This document shows positions 22,101-33,094 of a stretch of 64,000 nucleotides of DNA, piece by piece; within the stretch, counting starts at the first letter, position 1; each line of letters starts with the position of its first letter. The notes under the pieces were generated by a model, which worked only from the letters and a program-made list of their open reading frames with translations, did not search any database and was not told the DNA's origin. The stretch is from Parus major (Eukaryota; Chordata; Aves; Passeriformes; Paridae), in assembly GCF_001522545.3 (NCBI RefSeq), contig NC_031799.1:40168001-40232000 (forward strand). Direction: 5' to 3'. The position numbers were made by a program, and so were the translations under genes.

Positions 22101-23800
22101 ACAGTGCAGTTTTCTTAAAAAGCGAGGCAGAAAAGCTAACTACTCTGGTTCAGAACTTCTGATGGTAGGAGGGAAAAAAATATAAATGATATAAAGACCC
22201 ATCATCTACTGTCTGGGAACTGAGAATAAGATTTCATTCCAAAAAAACTGGAAGGAAGATTAAACAGGAGAATGTTCCTAATACATGAGAAATGCAATTT
22301 ATTTAGTTTTACTGAGGAGAGAAGAAAATTACAATAAGTAGTGCTTTCTAATGCTGTAAATCCAGACATTATCCTGGCCTTTAACTTGATATTACGAGCA
22401 CAAGTACGTAGGAGAAGATTCTTAGCATTTAGGCTTCCACAGAGTTAGTTTAAAACATGAAAATTGTCGTATTTAAAATATAACCAAATTATGCAGGTTA
22501 ACGGCCCAAAGTAACACCTATGTTCTCCAAATTCTGAATTTTTAGTTCAATGGATATTACTCTAGCAGATTACAAAACTACAACTACCTAAAATTACTAC
22601 TAATTGTTACTGTCTAATTATACTCCTCCAGATAATACAAAAGCATGAAATGGAAATCTGAATTGCTTCAAATTTTTAAATAATACACTTGTGTGTGGAA
22701 GGAAGAAAATATCTGAAGAGTGCTAAAAACCTTACCGCAGAAAGCCTGTGATGCATTTCATGCTTTGTTTTCATGCTTTTTCTGTGGAAAAAAACCACAT
22801 TTTTTTCTACTCAGTGTAGGTTCAAGATTGCAAAGATAAGTGATGCTGATACCTGTGTCCTTTTGAGTCAATTAATAGAAAAACAAAGTATACACTGGTG
22901 CTGCCAGAGGCAAAAATTTGAATTCTTCAGACATCTCCTTTTCTGTAAACTACCTGATTATATCACTAAAAACATTTTGTAAATAACAAATGCAATTTCA
23001 AAGTTTGTTTTGGATTTTTTACTGGGATTAGTCAGTACTCTTGAATAGCAGAGTAAAGGTGCAGAGTAAGCATCAGAGAAAAGCATGCTAAGGAGTGAGA
23101 AAGTGACCTGGCCAACTGACTGGAATCCTGAACTGCCTTTTGGGATGGCACTGAGGTAGGAAGTTCTGCACTGAACCTGCTTTTTACTGGCCTTTGGACT
23201 AGAGCTGTAAGGGTATAAATACTTAGTTCTGAAGCAGTAATCCTTTGCTGACTGGACCAGATTAAGGCTGGTCCTGACCCATGCTCTAATGCTCTCTTTC
23301 CAATAGGATTAACAACATAAGGAAAGTTCTGTCTTGATGCTGTGGTACTGGGGGAGTCCTGTCTGACTCCAAGTCTGTTACTTCTATTCAAGATCCAGGG
23401 CCATCTCACAGGACTAATTTCTGTCACAGCCACTTGGAGATGCAGAATGATATGTGGTCTTACTGTGAACATGGAAGACTTATCCTTTGAGGCTTTAATA
23501 CTTAAGTCTCTGTTTATGGAGACAGCAAATGTAGCCGTCTAGTGGCAGATGATGTGTAAAGCATTAAGGTCCTTGCATTCTGGACCATTGCAGGGAACTT
23601 TCTGCATCTTCACCATGTGCTGTTCAGAGAGATCTCTTCCTGTGGCTTAGCCTCAGAAGTATCCCTGGAGCAGACATTTTTTCAGAGTTAACAGCCTTAC
23701 AATTTCTTGAATATGAAGATGATTGTGTTCAAATAATTCCTCTTCTGAATTGTTTCAGTCATAGAAAAAGTTTTGGGATGGAGTTACTGAGATGCAAGAA
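19111..23800. other. Intergenic sequence after SPIN1
   Basis: No gene is recognised. A CR1 tail lies at about 19725-19815. A block at 22408-22508 resembles part of the SPIN1 3'UTR (see findings). The minus-strand open frame at 23032-23472 (146 codons) shows no domain, signal peptide or good splice context, so I leave it uncalled. The rest is unremarkable AT-rich DNA. Confidence 0.6.
19725..19815 (+). mobile_element. CR1 LINE 3' tail
   Basis: The sequence reads like the last 90 bases of a CR1: GGTTAACAGTTGGACTCAGTGATC, then a TCTTCCAACCTAAATGAATCTG stretch, ending in a decayed copy of the ATTCTGTG-type terminal repeat. It is a severely 5'-truncated, old copy in + orientation, just past the SPIN1 poly(A) region. 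Confidence 0.75.
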
Positions 23801-23999
23801 GAAGGAAGGGAAGGGAAGGGAAGGNNNNNNNNNNNNNNNNNNNNNNNNNNNNNNNNNNNNNNNNNNNNNNNNNNNNNNNNNNNNNNNNNNNNNNNNNNNN
23901 NNNNNNNNNNNNNNNNNNNNNNNNNNNNNNNNNNNNNNNNNNNNNNNNNNNNNNNNNNNGAAGGGAAGGGAAGGGAAGGGAAGGGAAGGGAAGGGAAGG
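23801..23999. repeat. AAGGG pentanucleotide repeat with assembly gap
   Basis: Both sides of the gap show perfect GGGAA/AAGGG units, all purines on the + strand. The gap is 135 N at 23825-23959, so the true copy number is unknown. Long purine mirror repeats of this kind can form triplex or G-quadruplex structures and often stop sequencing. The open frames that cross it are artefacts of the repeat and the N run. Confidence 0.95.
23825..23959. other. Assembly gap (135 N)
   Basis: A run of N placed inside the AAGGG repeat. The real length may differ from 135. Confidence 0.99.
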
Positions 24000-24004
24000 T
24001 GCAT

Positions 24005-24690
24005 GGGAGGACAGGGACACAGTGACAGGGGTCACCCTTGCAGGGATCTCAATAACCTCTTGTTGCTCCTTTCCATCTGGTCTTGTGGTGGGTCCCCTGC
24101 AGCTGCCATGCTGCCAATGCCACACCACACCATGCACTGCCACACCATGCCAAAAACTCTAGAATCCTGTGGATGAATATACCTTTGGGCCAGGTGGGAG
24201 AGCCCAGGTGCCTCCCTTGCAGGGACCAGTTTGATACTGTCCCTTTCAACACTGTGATCTGCTGCATGGCGCTGCGGTGCTCTGCTGCAGGGTCTGGGGA
24301 CCCCTTTGGGAACCTTTGGCACCCGTGGCACCCTTGTGTCCCTCATGTGGATGTGGCTTCTCCCGGTGGAAGGGCCCCGCAGCTGAGCTGCTCCACGCAG
24401 CGGAGGATGGGCGCTCGCTGCCTCTCTCCAGAGCCTTTTCCCCACACACCCAAAGCCTCTCTGCCCCCAGTCTTTGGTGTGAGGGCCTGTGTGGGCCTGG
24501 CAGCTGAGAGCCCTGGGGCTGTGCTTTCTGCTCTGAAGCTGTTAAACTTCTGCTCTATGGATTTATTCCTCTCCCCCAGCCCTGAGTTGTTACTTTATCT
24601 TTCCTTCATCAGCGAGCGGCATGAGGCCTCCTTCAGGGCCCACTCAGGGTGTTGTGGTCTTCTCTGCAGCCTTTGTAATACAGTTTTGCT
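24005..24690. repeat. GC-rich repeat-like block
   Basis: About 690 bases are much more GC-rich than the surroundings, with many CCTGCAG- and CCTTTGGG-type phrases. The segment from about 24525 (GCTCTGAAGCTGTTAAACTT, then a TTTATTCC stretch) reads like the 3' part of a bird LTR. Several overlapping open frames on both strands contain no known domain. I think it is retroelement-derived, but I cannot place its ends or family. It lies between the AAGGG repeat and a truncated LTR, so this 2-kb region is a cluster of insertions. Confidence 0.45.
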
Positions 24691-24775
24691 GTAATATATA
24701 AATAATATTTGAATATAATACATATATATAATATATATAATATAAATATATATTCATGAAGATATTTATGTCACA
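24680..24775. repeat. AT-rich simple repeat
   Basis: TATA- and AATAT-type low-complexity sequence separates the GC-rich block from the split LTR. It probably marks the breakpoint at which the LTR lost its 5' part. Confidence 0.7.
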
Positions 24776-24797
24776 AACGATAATATTTCCATTTCTG

Positions 24798-25734
24798 ACA
24801 AGCCTGTGGCCCAGTCCATGTTGAGGCAGCTGTGCCCCCACAGCCAGTGGAGTACCACTGAAGAGCAGAGATCCACGCTTGTAGTCACCTTGTGCTGCAG
24901 CAGATGGACATGCCCTGAAGGAAGCTGCAGTCTGTGGAAAGTCTGTCCTGAAGCTAACTCAAGGCAGTACCCCTGGCACTGTGGAAAGGAGCCCACACTG
25001 CAGCAGTTTTTCTGCAGCCCAGTAGGGACCCAATACTGGTGCAATCTGTTCCTGAAGGACTGCAGCCCATGGAATTGACCCACACTGGAGAAGGGAGGGA
25101 AAGTTGAAAAACGGTGAGGAGGAACGAGAAGCAATGGCCATCAACTAAAACTCTAGAATTTCCAGTTCAACATGAGGAAGGTTTTGTTGAAGATGGCAGA
25201 GCACTGCCACAGGTTGCCTAGGAATGTCATGGAGTGTCCCTCTCTGGAGAAGTTTTGAACCCACATGGATGCATTCCTGTCTCACCTGCTCTAGATGACT
25301 GGCCTTTGCAGTCTGGACAGGATCATTTCCAGAGGTCCCTTCCAACTCAGTTTTGTGATTACATGAAAGAGCAGAAGAGATGGAGTGTTATGAACAGATC
25401 ACAACCCCTACTTTCCAGTTCCCTGCACCAGCTGGGCAGGAGGAGATAGAAAATTCAGGAGCCAAGTTAAGCTTAGGAAAAAGAGTGGTGGGAGCAAGTT
25501 ATTTTTGGCTTGGTCTTTCTTTATTACCATCCTACTCCTATTTTTAATCTGAAAAAAAAACATTTTCCCTCGGTTAATTCTGTCCTACCTTCAATGATAC
25601 TTAGTAAACAATCTTTGTGTCTTCACCTCAACTGGTGGGCTTTCTCAACATTTTTCTCCCCCAGTTCTCTTGAGGAGGGGGACCGAGAGAGCAACTGAGT
25701 AGGCTTCTGACAGTCATGCAGGGATAACCTACTA
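24798..25734 (+). mobile_element. Second copy of the ERV LTR, 5'-truncated and split by CR1
   Basis: This element matches the solo LTR at 4656-5870 in order. It opens at the AGCCTGTGG phrase and continues through the GCAGCTGTGC and 40-45-bp repeat region (about 24830-25110). After an inserted CR1 (about 25150-25365) it resumes with the CAGAAGAGATGG, CACCAGCTGGGCAGGAGGAG and TTTTTGGCTTGGTCTTTCTT stretch. It ends in GGGATAACCTACTA near 25734. About the first 440 bases of the LTR are missing, and the poly(A)-signal region is mutated. It is older and more decayed than the copy in SPIN1. Both copies are in + orientation. Confidence 0.7.
25150..25365 (+). mobile_element. CR1 3' end nested in the LTR
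   Basis: Typical CR1 C-terminal coding and 3'UTR phrases appear in order: TTCAACATGAGGAAGG, GCAGAGCACTGCCACAGGTTGCC, GGATGCATTCCTGT, CACCTGCTCTAGATGA, TTTCCAGAGGTCCCTTCCAACT, and a TGTGATT end. The LTR sequence continues on both sides, so the CR1 entered after the LTR. Confidence 0.8.
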
Positions 25735-25821
25735 CAATAGCATAAGTATTTATTCTACTCAACAACCTTGTGTATGATTTCTCTTTTCCTTGCCCAGGAT
25801 AGTTTTCTATGTAACTGAAAG

Positions 25822-25910
25822 TGATAGACTCATAAAACACCTTGGACTGGAAGAGATTGTAAATTCATCTAGTTCCAAACCCCCACCATAGGCAGGGATG
25901 CCCGTGAAAA
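25822..25910 (-). mobile_element. CR1 LINE 3' tail
   Basis: It reads as the reverse complement of a CR1 end: an ACTCATAAAACACCTTGGACTGGAAG run, then a CATCTAGTTCCAAACCCCCACCATAGGCAGGGATG stretch shortly after. It is short and truncated and lies less than 100 bases from the split LTR. Confidence 0.75.
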
Positions 25911-27655
25911 TTGCATGAAAGTCAATGTTCATGAGGCAGAGAAGCTAGCATGTGAAACCCGGGTCTTTGACATTTGTCATTCTCTGAAGTTAACTGTCAT
26001 TTCAGAACTCTAAAGTACAGTCACTGTTTTTTTTAACTCATGGTCAACCAAAGGAACAGGTCTTACCTTCTTAGGCTACTTTCTGGGGGGTTTTGTAGTG
26101 GAGTTTTCAGCCTACTTAGTGACATTGCTTTCTCAATTATTTCTGTGCTTCTAAGGATTTTAAAATCAGAGCACATGCTACTACAGGCCAGAGAACGTTA
26201 TATATTCTGGATATGTCTATGCAAGGGAAAGGTCTTTGGCATTTTACAGTGGCTAAATAAAACATGTACAATATAAATAAATGACAGTGAATCAGAGTTT
26301 TAAAATAACATTTCCTTAATTCAAACAGCAAAACCAGAGATTTCTTATGGAAAGGAGCATGCTAGACAGAAAACTCTTAGGAGGCTCTCTGCAAACCCAT
26401 GAGAAAAGTGACTGCAGTGAGGTCCATGTACTCTGCCAAAACTCTCATTAGGAGCTCCTGCTAGCAGCTGCAATACAGCTGCATTGGCAGCTTGGTTAAT
26501 GGCAGAAAAGTATTCTAGTTTCAGCACTGTAAAACTTACATTGGCTTCCCTAGGACCTGGTCCTTTTTTTGCTAATAAATGCTCATCTGAAATACATGGT
26601 TTAATGAAATCATTCAGTCAATCTAGCTAGAAGAGAGACTGCTAACAGGGTGGGCAGGAGTAGATGCAGGCTGTCCTTTGAAGGACTGAAGACTTTATTC
26701 AAGTTTTGCCAGAAGAGGTTGTGCAGATGCCAATTACTTTTGTATGTAGCTATCAAATTACTTAATGTAACTGAAACTGCTATTAAAATTCTGGTGTCCC
26801 TCCTTGTAGCAGAGTGCTTGTGTCAATCTGATGTTTTTCTTCAACCAAAAGGTCTGACAAAAAAAGTAGAATTAGGTGGCTGTTGCTAACAACTGTGGAG
26901 GACTGAGCTAGATTCTGCAGGAAGACTCAAAAGAAGCTTTACACTTCTCATAAGGCACATAAATGAGGGATCTAGTGTTGGATGGCTGTGACCATGAAAG
27001 GAATGCATCTAGTCAGAGGTCTCCTCAGGCAAAAAAAACCCAACCCAAAACCCTAAATGCACGCTTTGTTACACTAAACTGCCAAAAGGCTAGAGTGAAG
27101 TGTGTTTGAACTTCAGTGAACTAGAGCAGAATTTTACCACAGTATTTTTCCATTTCTGCAGGTGCAAAAGTTGTTCCTTGTTGTCATGCAGCTGCTGCTG
27201 TATTAGATGACACTGCATTACTTCCCTGGCATACCTGTTTGGGAGTCAGAAATGTTGCAACAATGATATTTAGACGATCTAGCATTTGGTAATTTGAGAT
27301 ACACTACTCAGGATAAAGTTAGATGCAAAAGATCATTGAATCAGGCATTTTGTACTGCAAGAAGAAGTTCATACACCTTTGCTAATTTCAAAATCTATAA
27401 AATTGAAAGTATATACCCATAGTTGCTGTATTTCTATAACAGACTTTATGCACAGTAGAAATCTGTTAATAGGTCGCAGAATTTCCTGATTAAAAGAAGA
27501 AACATTCTTTGCGAACTCTCAAATCCATTTTTAAAAATTCTTAAAATACTTTTAAGAGCATTCTTTCACCCTTTCCATATGTGCTATTTATTTACACCAA
27601 TAATGCTTATTAAACTGGGACCCAGAGCTAATGTTGCAAATATTTTCTTAAAAAT
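25911..27655. other. Intergenic, no gene seen
   Basis: AT-rich single-copy-looking sequence. Open frames of 60-79 codons here (26040-26276, 26650-26889) have no recognisable domain or splice context. Confidence 0.6.
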
Positions 27656-27659
27656 TTTT

Positions 27660-28075
27660 ATTGCAGAACCACAGAATATTCTGTTTTGGATCATTGAGTC
27701 TATCTCCTGGCCCTGCACAGGACACCCTGTCCTGTGCCTGAGTGCACTGTCCAAATGCTCCATGAACTCCATCAGGCTGGTGCTGAGACCACTTCCCTGG
27801 GAGCCAGTTCCAGTACCCAACCACCCTCTGGGATAAGGAACTTTTCTTAATGTCCAGCCTGAATCTTCCCTGACACAACTTCACACCATTCCTGCAGTGA
27901 GGTCTCCCCTCAGTCTCCTCCAGGTTGAACAGACCAAGTGGCCTCAGTTGCTCCCCATACAGCTTCCCCTCAAGGCCCTTCAATATCCTTGTTACCCTTC
28001 TTTGGATGCTCTGTAATATGTCTTTTTTATATTGTGGCATCCAAAACTGCACACAGGACCCAGCGCAGTGTTCTC
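27660..28075 (-). mobile_element. CR1 LINE fragment with ORF2 C-terminus
   Basis: On the minus strand the translation gives the C-terminal end of CR1 ORF2, the protein carrying endonuclease and reverse transcriptase, in broken frames. Recognisable pieces are QFWMPQYKKDI, RRVTRILKGLEGK, LRPLGLFNLEE, GVKLCQGRFRLDIKK and QRVVGYWNWLPG. The 3' end of the element is at the left, near the CACAGAATATTCTG at 27670. The reading frame has shifts and lost residues relative to active CR1, so it is a dead fragment of about 400 bases. Confidence 0.9.
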
Positions 28076-28115
28076 TGATAATTACTGCCTCTTATTGGTA
28101 GCAATCTGTTGCTTC

Positions 28116-28162
28116 TAAAAAGAAAAGAAAAAAAAAAAAAGAAAAAAAAAAAAAAGAAAAGG
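28116..28162. repeat. A-rich tract
   Basis: AAAAG/poly-A low complexity, 40 bases past the 5' end of the minus-strand CR1 fragment. It is not a CR1 tail, because CR1 ends in a short octamer repeat and this is the wrong side. Confidence 0.8.
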
Positions 28163-31100
28163 AGATATACCTTACAGTATCTTCTGTACTAAAATATTTT
28201 GATTACTTGGTAGCTGCTACAGCTCTCATTCAGTCCTGACGATGGTAGATGTCTTTGTGGTAAGAATGCTAAGCTTTGTCTCAGTATCTCTTATGGAGGA
28301 AAAGTAAGATCCCCTAACAGGTAACCCTTTATATCTACTGCAATAGGCACTAATAGGTTTAAAGAAAATTAATAAAATAGTAATTAAAAAAAAAGTGTGC
28401 TACTTATTTGGTTTATTGTCCTGCTTGAGAAGAGATATTGTTATTTCTTTCATGTTTGGAGGTTATGTAGGGGAAGCAGCTCCAAGAACAATCACAAAGG
28501 AACATTCACAAAATGTCTGTATCACTGCTGATTATGTCATATAGACCCTGAACCCAGCTGAGGAAAAGGTGTTCCAAATGTTTCAACTTTAAGGAATTCT
28601 ATGAATATGCAATAACTACTTTAGTTGGCAGGTTGTGTATGGTAAAATTTAATTTTTTTGGCTCAGTAATTCTTTGTGAACTGGCTTTCTTCCCCAGCTC
28701 ATTGGTTAATGTGTTGGGTTGATACCAAGAAACTTGCTATTCATTTTTTTCACTGTATACACTGTGGTAACTAACTTTGCCTGCTTTCTCACCAATAACT
28801 CAGCTTATAACTCTCTCATGTAAAACACATTTTTATTTATTATGAAAATGGATTTTTAAATAAACCGGCTATTTTATAAAATTTTATCAATGATTGCTAC
28901 AAATTTAACTCTTCAATTCACTGATGTGTTTCCTTTATTCTGTATGTTCTGGTCTCCTTTGGGGTCTGATTTTCCATCTGGATAGTATTCACACATAATG
29001 GGATTCACCAAGGCCAGTTGCTAATGTGATTTCTTCAGGGATTGCACTGCATATGGTATGGCCTAACCAGAGTTTATCTTGATTAGTTTTGTCACTTACA
29101 TGTTTCCATCAGGGTATAATTAAGTAGATGATGTGCTAATGATGAATTGAACACAGAGCCAACAAGCTCTCATACAGGTCACACTCTCCTTTGATTGAAT
29201 TTAGTCACCTTTTGCCTTATGGCTTCCCACTGGATGGATATACAGTCTGCCAGCATCAACTGTGTTATGATGGCATGCATTTCCTACAGCATGCTTAAGA
29301 GTTATAAGCAGATTGAAACTTGGTGGTTTTAAACCTTTTCTCTTAAAAATCCAGCATAATGTGTACAACACAAGTTTCAAGAGACTCTTTATTGCAAATG
29401 TTTATTGGATCAAATTCTTTACTACTCAGACCAGTGCTGGCTGTGAAGGTATGTGAAAGAGAGGGCAATGGGTATGTTCCTTAGAGACTTAGACAGACTT
29501 TCAGAACCTTGTCACACTTTATCTTGTGTATAGCTTACAGAGACATTAGCTGTGCCTAATAGGTATATGGAATTACTTCACTTTGAGCACTTGTCGTATT
29601 TTCTTTGATAATTTAGGAGTCAGCAAGTCTGAACATTTTTTACTTCCAGTTAATTTCTTCTACAGCCCTTTCTCAGCATGCTGCCCTATATCACTAAAAA
29701 CATGAGTTTATGATTTAGGCTCTTATTTTTTTTGTTTTTTTATTTAAATTCTCAATTGTGTGTCAAAATCTGGATATGTAATTAACTTCAGTGTTAATTA
29801 AAGCAAAACTCACAAGGAAAGTAGGATAATCTTTGCAATGTGAGCACAAATAAACTAAAAGTCTTGGGCTTAGATTAAAGACAGCACTAAATACTGTTAC
29901 CTTAAAATTGTATAGTAAATTCAATTATAAAAAACACTTTTCTAGAAAAAAATTATAAATAAAATTTTTGTGGTAGCTTTTATTTAATTTTTGTCCTGAA
30001 ATTCCCCAAAGCCTTCCACTGGAGGAGAATTGTGTACAGATTTTTCTGATAGTGTCACATCAGAACTAACACACAACTTTAAGACAGGAGCACAGGATTT
30101 GTGTAAAGAAGCTCCGTTATTTTCCGTCCAAGTGGAGATTTGGGGATGGAATAAATCACCGTAGTGTTAACAGCTCTAACCGAACAGTCCTATAAGACAT
30201 TTCTAACTGGAACAGGTCTTAGTCTTTGGTATGAATTATAAAGTGAGACATTTCTTATTGGTCCATGCTAGTGTCATGGAAAAATGTTTCTGTAGTCAAA
30301 TCAAAGGCAGGTGCAAAACAACATTTTCCATGGTATAAAGCATTTTCAGTGAATCTTTGATATCTTTACAGAGTTGACCACCTTAAGCTTCCCGAGGGAA
30401 GGTAACTGGTTCCTTATGCCTAGTAGCTCTTCCTCAAATAGCTTCAAGAAGTTTAATATCACTGTTGTGTACATCCAACTCTTCTCCCTACGGAGATATA
30501 TGTAGTTATGAACTTTTTTCTCCATGCCTAGAGGCCTCAAAGACAATCTCAGTACATTCTTTTCTCATGGCACAGACCTGTTCCTGGATAACCAGCTTTC
30601 TAACCTGTACAGGTTGGAAATTCCTCAGGTCACTGCTTCCACTCATAATACCTGAGAAAATACACTTTTACGACCAGTGGAAGGAGAAATTGGTAGGAGT
30701 ATCAAGAATGTACTACTGTGCTAGCCTGGACTTGTATGGAAACTTTTTTCCATTTTTTGGTAACTCCACAGGCTCCAAATGCTATGACTCCATCCTGTTT
30801 CACAATGGTCTCACAAAGGCAGACATCATTGCAAATCAAAGACTCAGGTGAGCCCAATTTCTCACCTGTGCTATTTTAAGAACAGCCAACCTTCACAGCT
30901 TCTACTTTTGACATCAGGAGGAATTCTGAAGTGGGCAACTGCACAAAACAACACTCAAAAGTTGGAGAAAGGATTGGTAGGAGATGTGACAAATGGGAGG
31001 ACTACATTGTTTTAAATGTGACCTGATGAGTATGTGGGTTTGAAACCAACGCAACTTAACACTCCATGAAAAATGGAGAAATACAGTATTTGAGTAAAAG

Positions 31101-32430
31101 CCACTTTTTAAACACCTAAGCAATTATTTTTGGTTTTCCAGTAGAATATCAGATTTGTAGTAACATACTAGCCCAGATGTACTTGGAAATAAATAAAAAG
31201 TCCTGCTTTGTAAAGATTATTGTAAAAGAATCTCTTAGAAAATAATGATGACTGAACTATTTTCTATTAAAGGTGTGAACTTCTGCACAAGAAATAAGCA
31301 GTCTTTTAATTAGCAGTAAATCTTCATAATAAAAGGCAAAAGGGGTAATAGAAATGGCAGGAATGCATCTCCCAATCCAAATTGACCCTACAACTAGTTT
31401 TGATGAGCCTACTAAAAAATCCCCAAGATTGCTATGTTACTTCTGAGGTTCATCTTCAAGCTTTCTCTCACATGTTCAAATATTTAAAATGATACCTTGT
31501 TCTTTTTCTCTCAGGACAGAATGGAGATAAACAAAATTTTTTTGTCACATCAGTGGAAGAAAAGCACGTTTCAAAAAGACCTCAAAAAGAAATATATGTG
31601 GGGGAGAATACCTGTGCTCAGTTTATTCCTATACAAACTCAAATGGGAATTCTTGACTTGAAGTATCACTGTTCATGCTATATGGTCAGAAGATGATAAG
31701 ATGTAAAAAATGGACTTTAATTTCACTATAAACTTGGTTGCAATTTACCGAGCCAAGCACTCATCATAATTAACATCCATTCCATTCCCGTGTTCAGCAT
31801 TTGAATCATAATATATACTTGTCAAAATTTTATCCTTTCTCTAAGTAAAACTGACAGATTTTTGAGAGGCTGCAGATTAAAACAGGGAAACGACTGAAGA
31901 ATAAAAGCCTAGAATGCATTTGTACACACAGTTTTAATGTGAAATATTCTTAAGCTAGCTTCATTAGACACTTGAAGTATCCATTATAAACACTAAGATT
32001 TATTTTGGGGGAATACTGATAATTTTTTTAAGACAAATTCTCTTTTAATTGGGTTTTGCGCAGTTAATGGAAAGGAGAAAATGTACGACGTTTGATTACC
32101 ACCCTGTTGTGATTCTCTAATTAAACTGTAATTTAATGCCCCTACCACCAAATCATCTTTCATTTCCGTTGTTGCAGGTTGCTTTAGGCAGAAAAAATGA
32201 TTGCATATTTGTAATACAATTTTTATTAATTTCTAACTCAATGTCAGCTGGAGGAAAAAAGTATTATTCAACCCAAACATATGATAAGTGCACTGGAATA
32301 AAATGAGAATTCCTCTTATCTACTGGGACAGAGAATAGGCAGCCCCTTTTACATCCAGAATTCAGATAATTTCCCGTGCTACCAAAAAAACGTGCTGGAC
32401 GTCAGATAATAAAAATTTTATTGCCAAAAC
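28163..32430. other. Intergenic sequence between CR1 and the NXNL2 promoter
   Basis: Mostly AT-rich DNA without a recognisable gene. A 128-codon open frame at 30465-30851 ends at a TGA overlapping a donor-like AGGTGAGC (see findings). The last part, 32005-32430, leads into the NXNL2 CpG-rich promoter. Confidence 0.55.
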
Positions 32431-32626
32431 TGACCAAGCCTTGTGATGAGACCTTCGGGGGGGAGGCGGTGAGCTCCAAGGCGAGCTGAAGGGGCCCGGC
32501 GCACGCGATTACTGTTTAAATTGATTGGAAGTTCGACATCTCCAGCGAGCCTTGGGTTGTACTTACCTCCCCTGAAACCCGACTTGGAGCCCAGAGGAGC
32601 AGGGGGAAGGGGCCGTGTCTCCGTGG

Positions 32627-32752
32627 CTGCGCCCGGGGGAGCGCGCCCGGGGGAGCGCGCCCGGGGGAGCGCGCCCGGGGGAGCGCGCCCGGGGGAGCGC
32701 GCCCGGGGGAGCGCGCCCGGGGGAGCGCGCCCGGGGGAGCGCGCCGGTCTCG
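32627..32752. repeat. 14-bp GC minisatellite in NXNL2 5' region
   Basis: Seven perfect tandem copies of the unit GCGCGCCCGGGGGA fill 32641-32738. A near-complete copy (32628-32640) precedes them and a partial one follows. The array is 100% G/C apart from one A per unit and ends 40 bases before the NXNL2 ATG. Because 14 is not a multiple of 3, it stays open in all frames and creates several artefactual open frames here, on both strands. Confidence 0.97.
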
Positions 32753-32792
32753 CAGCCGCCGCGGTGCCCGTCGCGGGTCCGGCCGTGCCAGC

Positions 32793-33094
32793 ATGGTGGA
32801 TGTGTTCAGCGGGCGGCTCCTGGTCAGCAAGGATGGCCGCAGCGTGGACCCCGAAGAGGCCTTGCAGAACAAGGTCGTGGGCTTGTATTTCTCCGCCGGC
32901 TGGTGCTCGCCGTGCCGCGACTTCACCCCCGTCCTCTGCGACTTTTACACGGAGCTGCTGGAGGAGACGGAGCCCCCAGCCCCCTTCGAGGTCGTCTTCA
33001 TCTCCTCCGACCACAGCGCCGAGGAGATGGTGGGCTACATGCGCGCCATGCACGGGGACTGGCTGGCCCTGCCCTTCCACGACCCCTACAAGCA
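32793..33094 (+). CDS. NXNL2: NXNL2 exon 1: nucleoredoxin-like 2, thioredoxin-like domain N-part
   Basis: The ATG lies in a strong Kozak context (A at -3, G at +4). The exon encodes residues 1-100 and two bases of codon 101, then a donor GTGAGT at 33095-33100. It is the N-terminal part of a thioredoxin-like fold of the tryparedoxin/nucleoredoxin type. The active-site helix is SAGWCSPCRDF with Cys38 and Cys41, and the FEVVFISSDHS strand and LALPFHDPYK loop follow. Its paralogue NXNL1 and mammalian NXNL2 (RdCVF2) support survival of photoreceptors and olfactory neurons. The mammalian long form binds tau or has redox activity and the short form acts as a secreted trophic factor. The GC-rich codon use fits its CpG island and does not suggest transfer. 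Confidence 0.96.

Noticed and set aside
23032..23472. 146-codon minus-strand frame
   Set aside because: No recognisable domain, no CpG-rich start region and no splice context.
23759..24176. Frames running across the N gap
   Set aside because: N bases translate as unknown and the flanks are a pentanucleotide repeat; no biological frame.
24083..24694. 203-codon frame in GC-rich block
   Set aside because: The sequence looks LTR-derived and frames overlap on both strands without any known domain.
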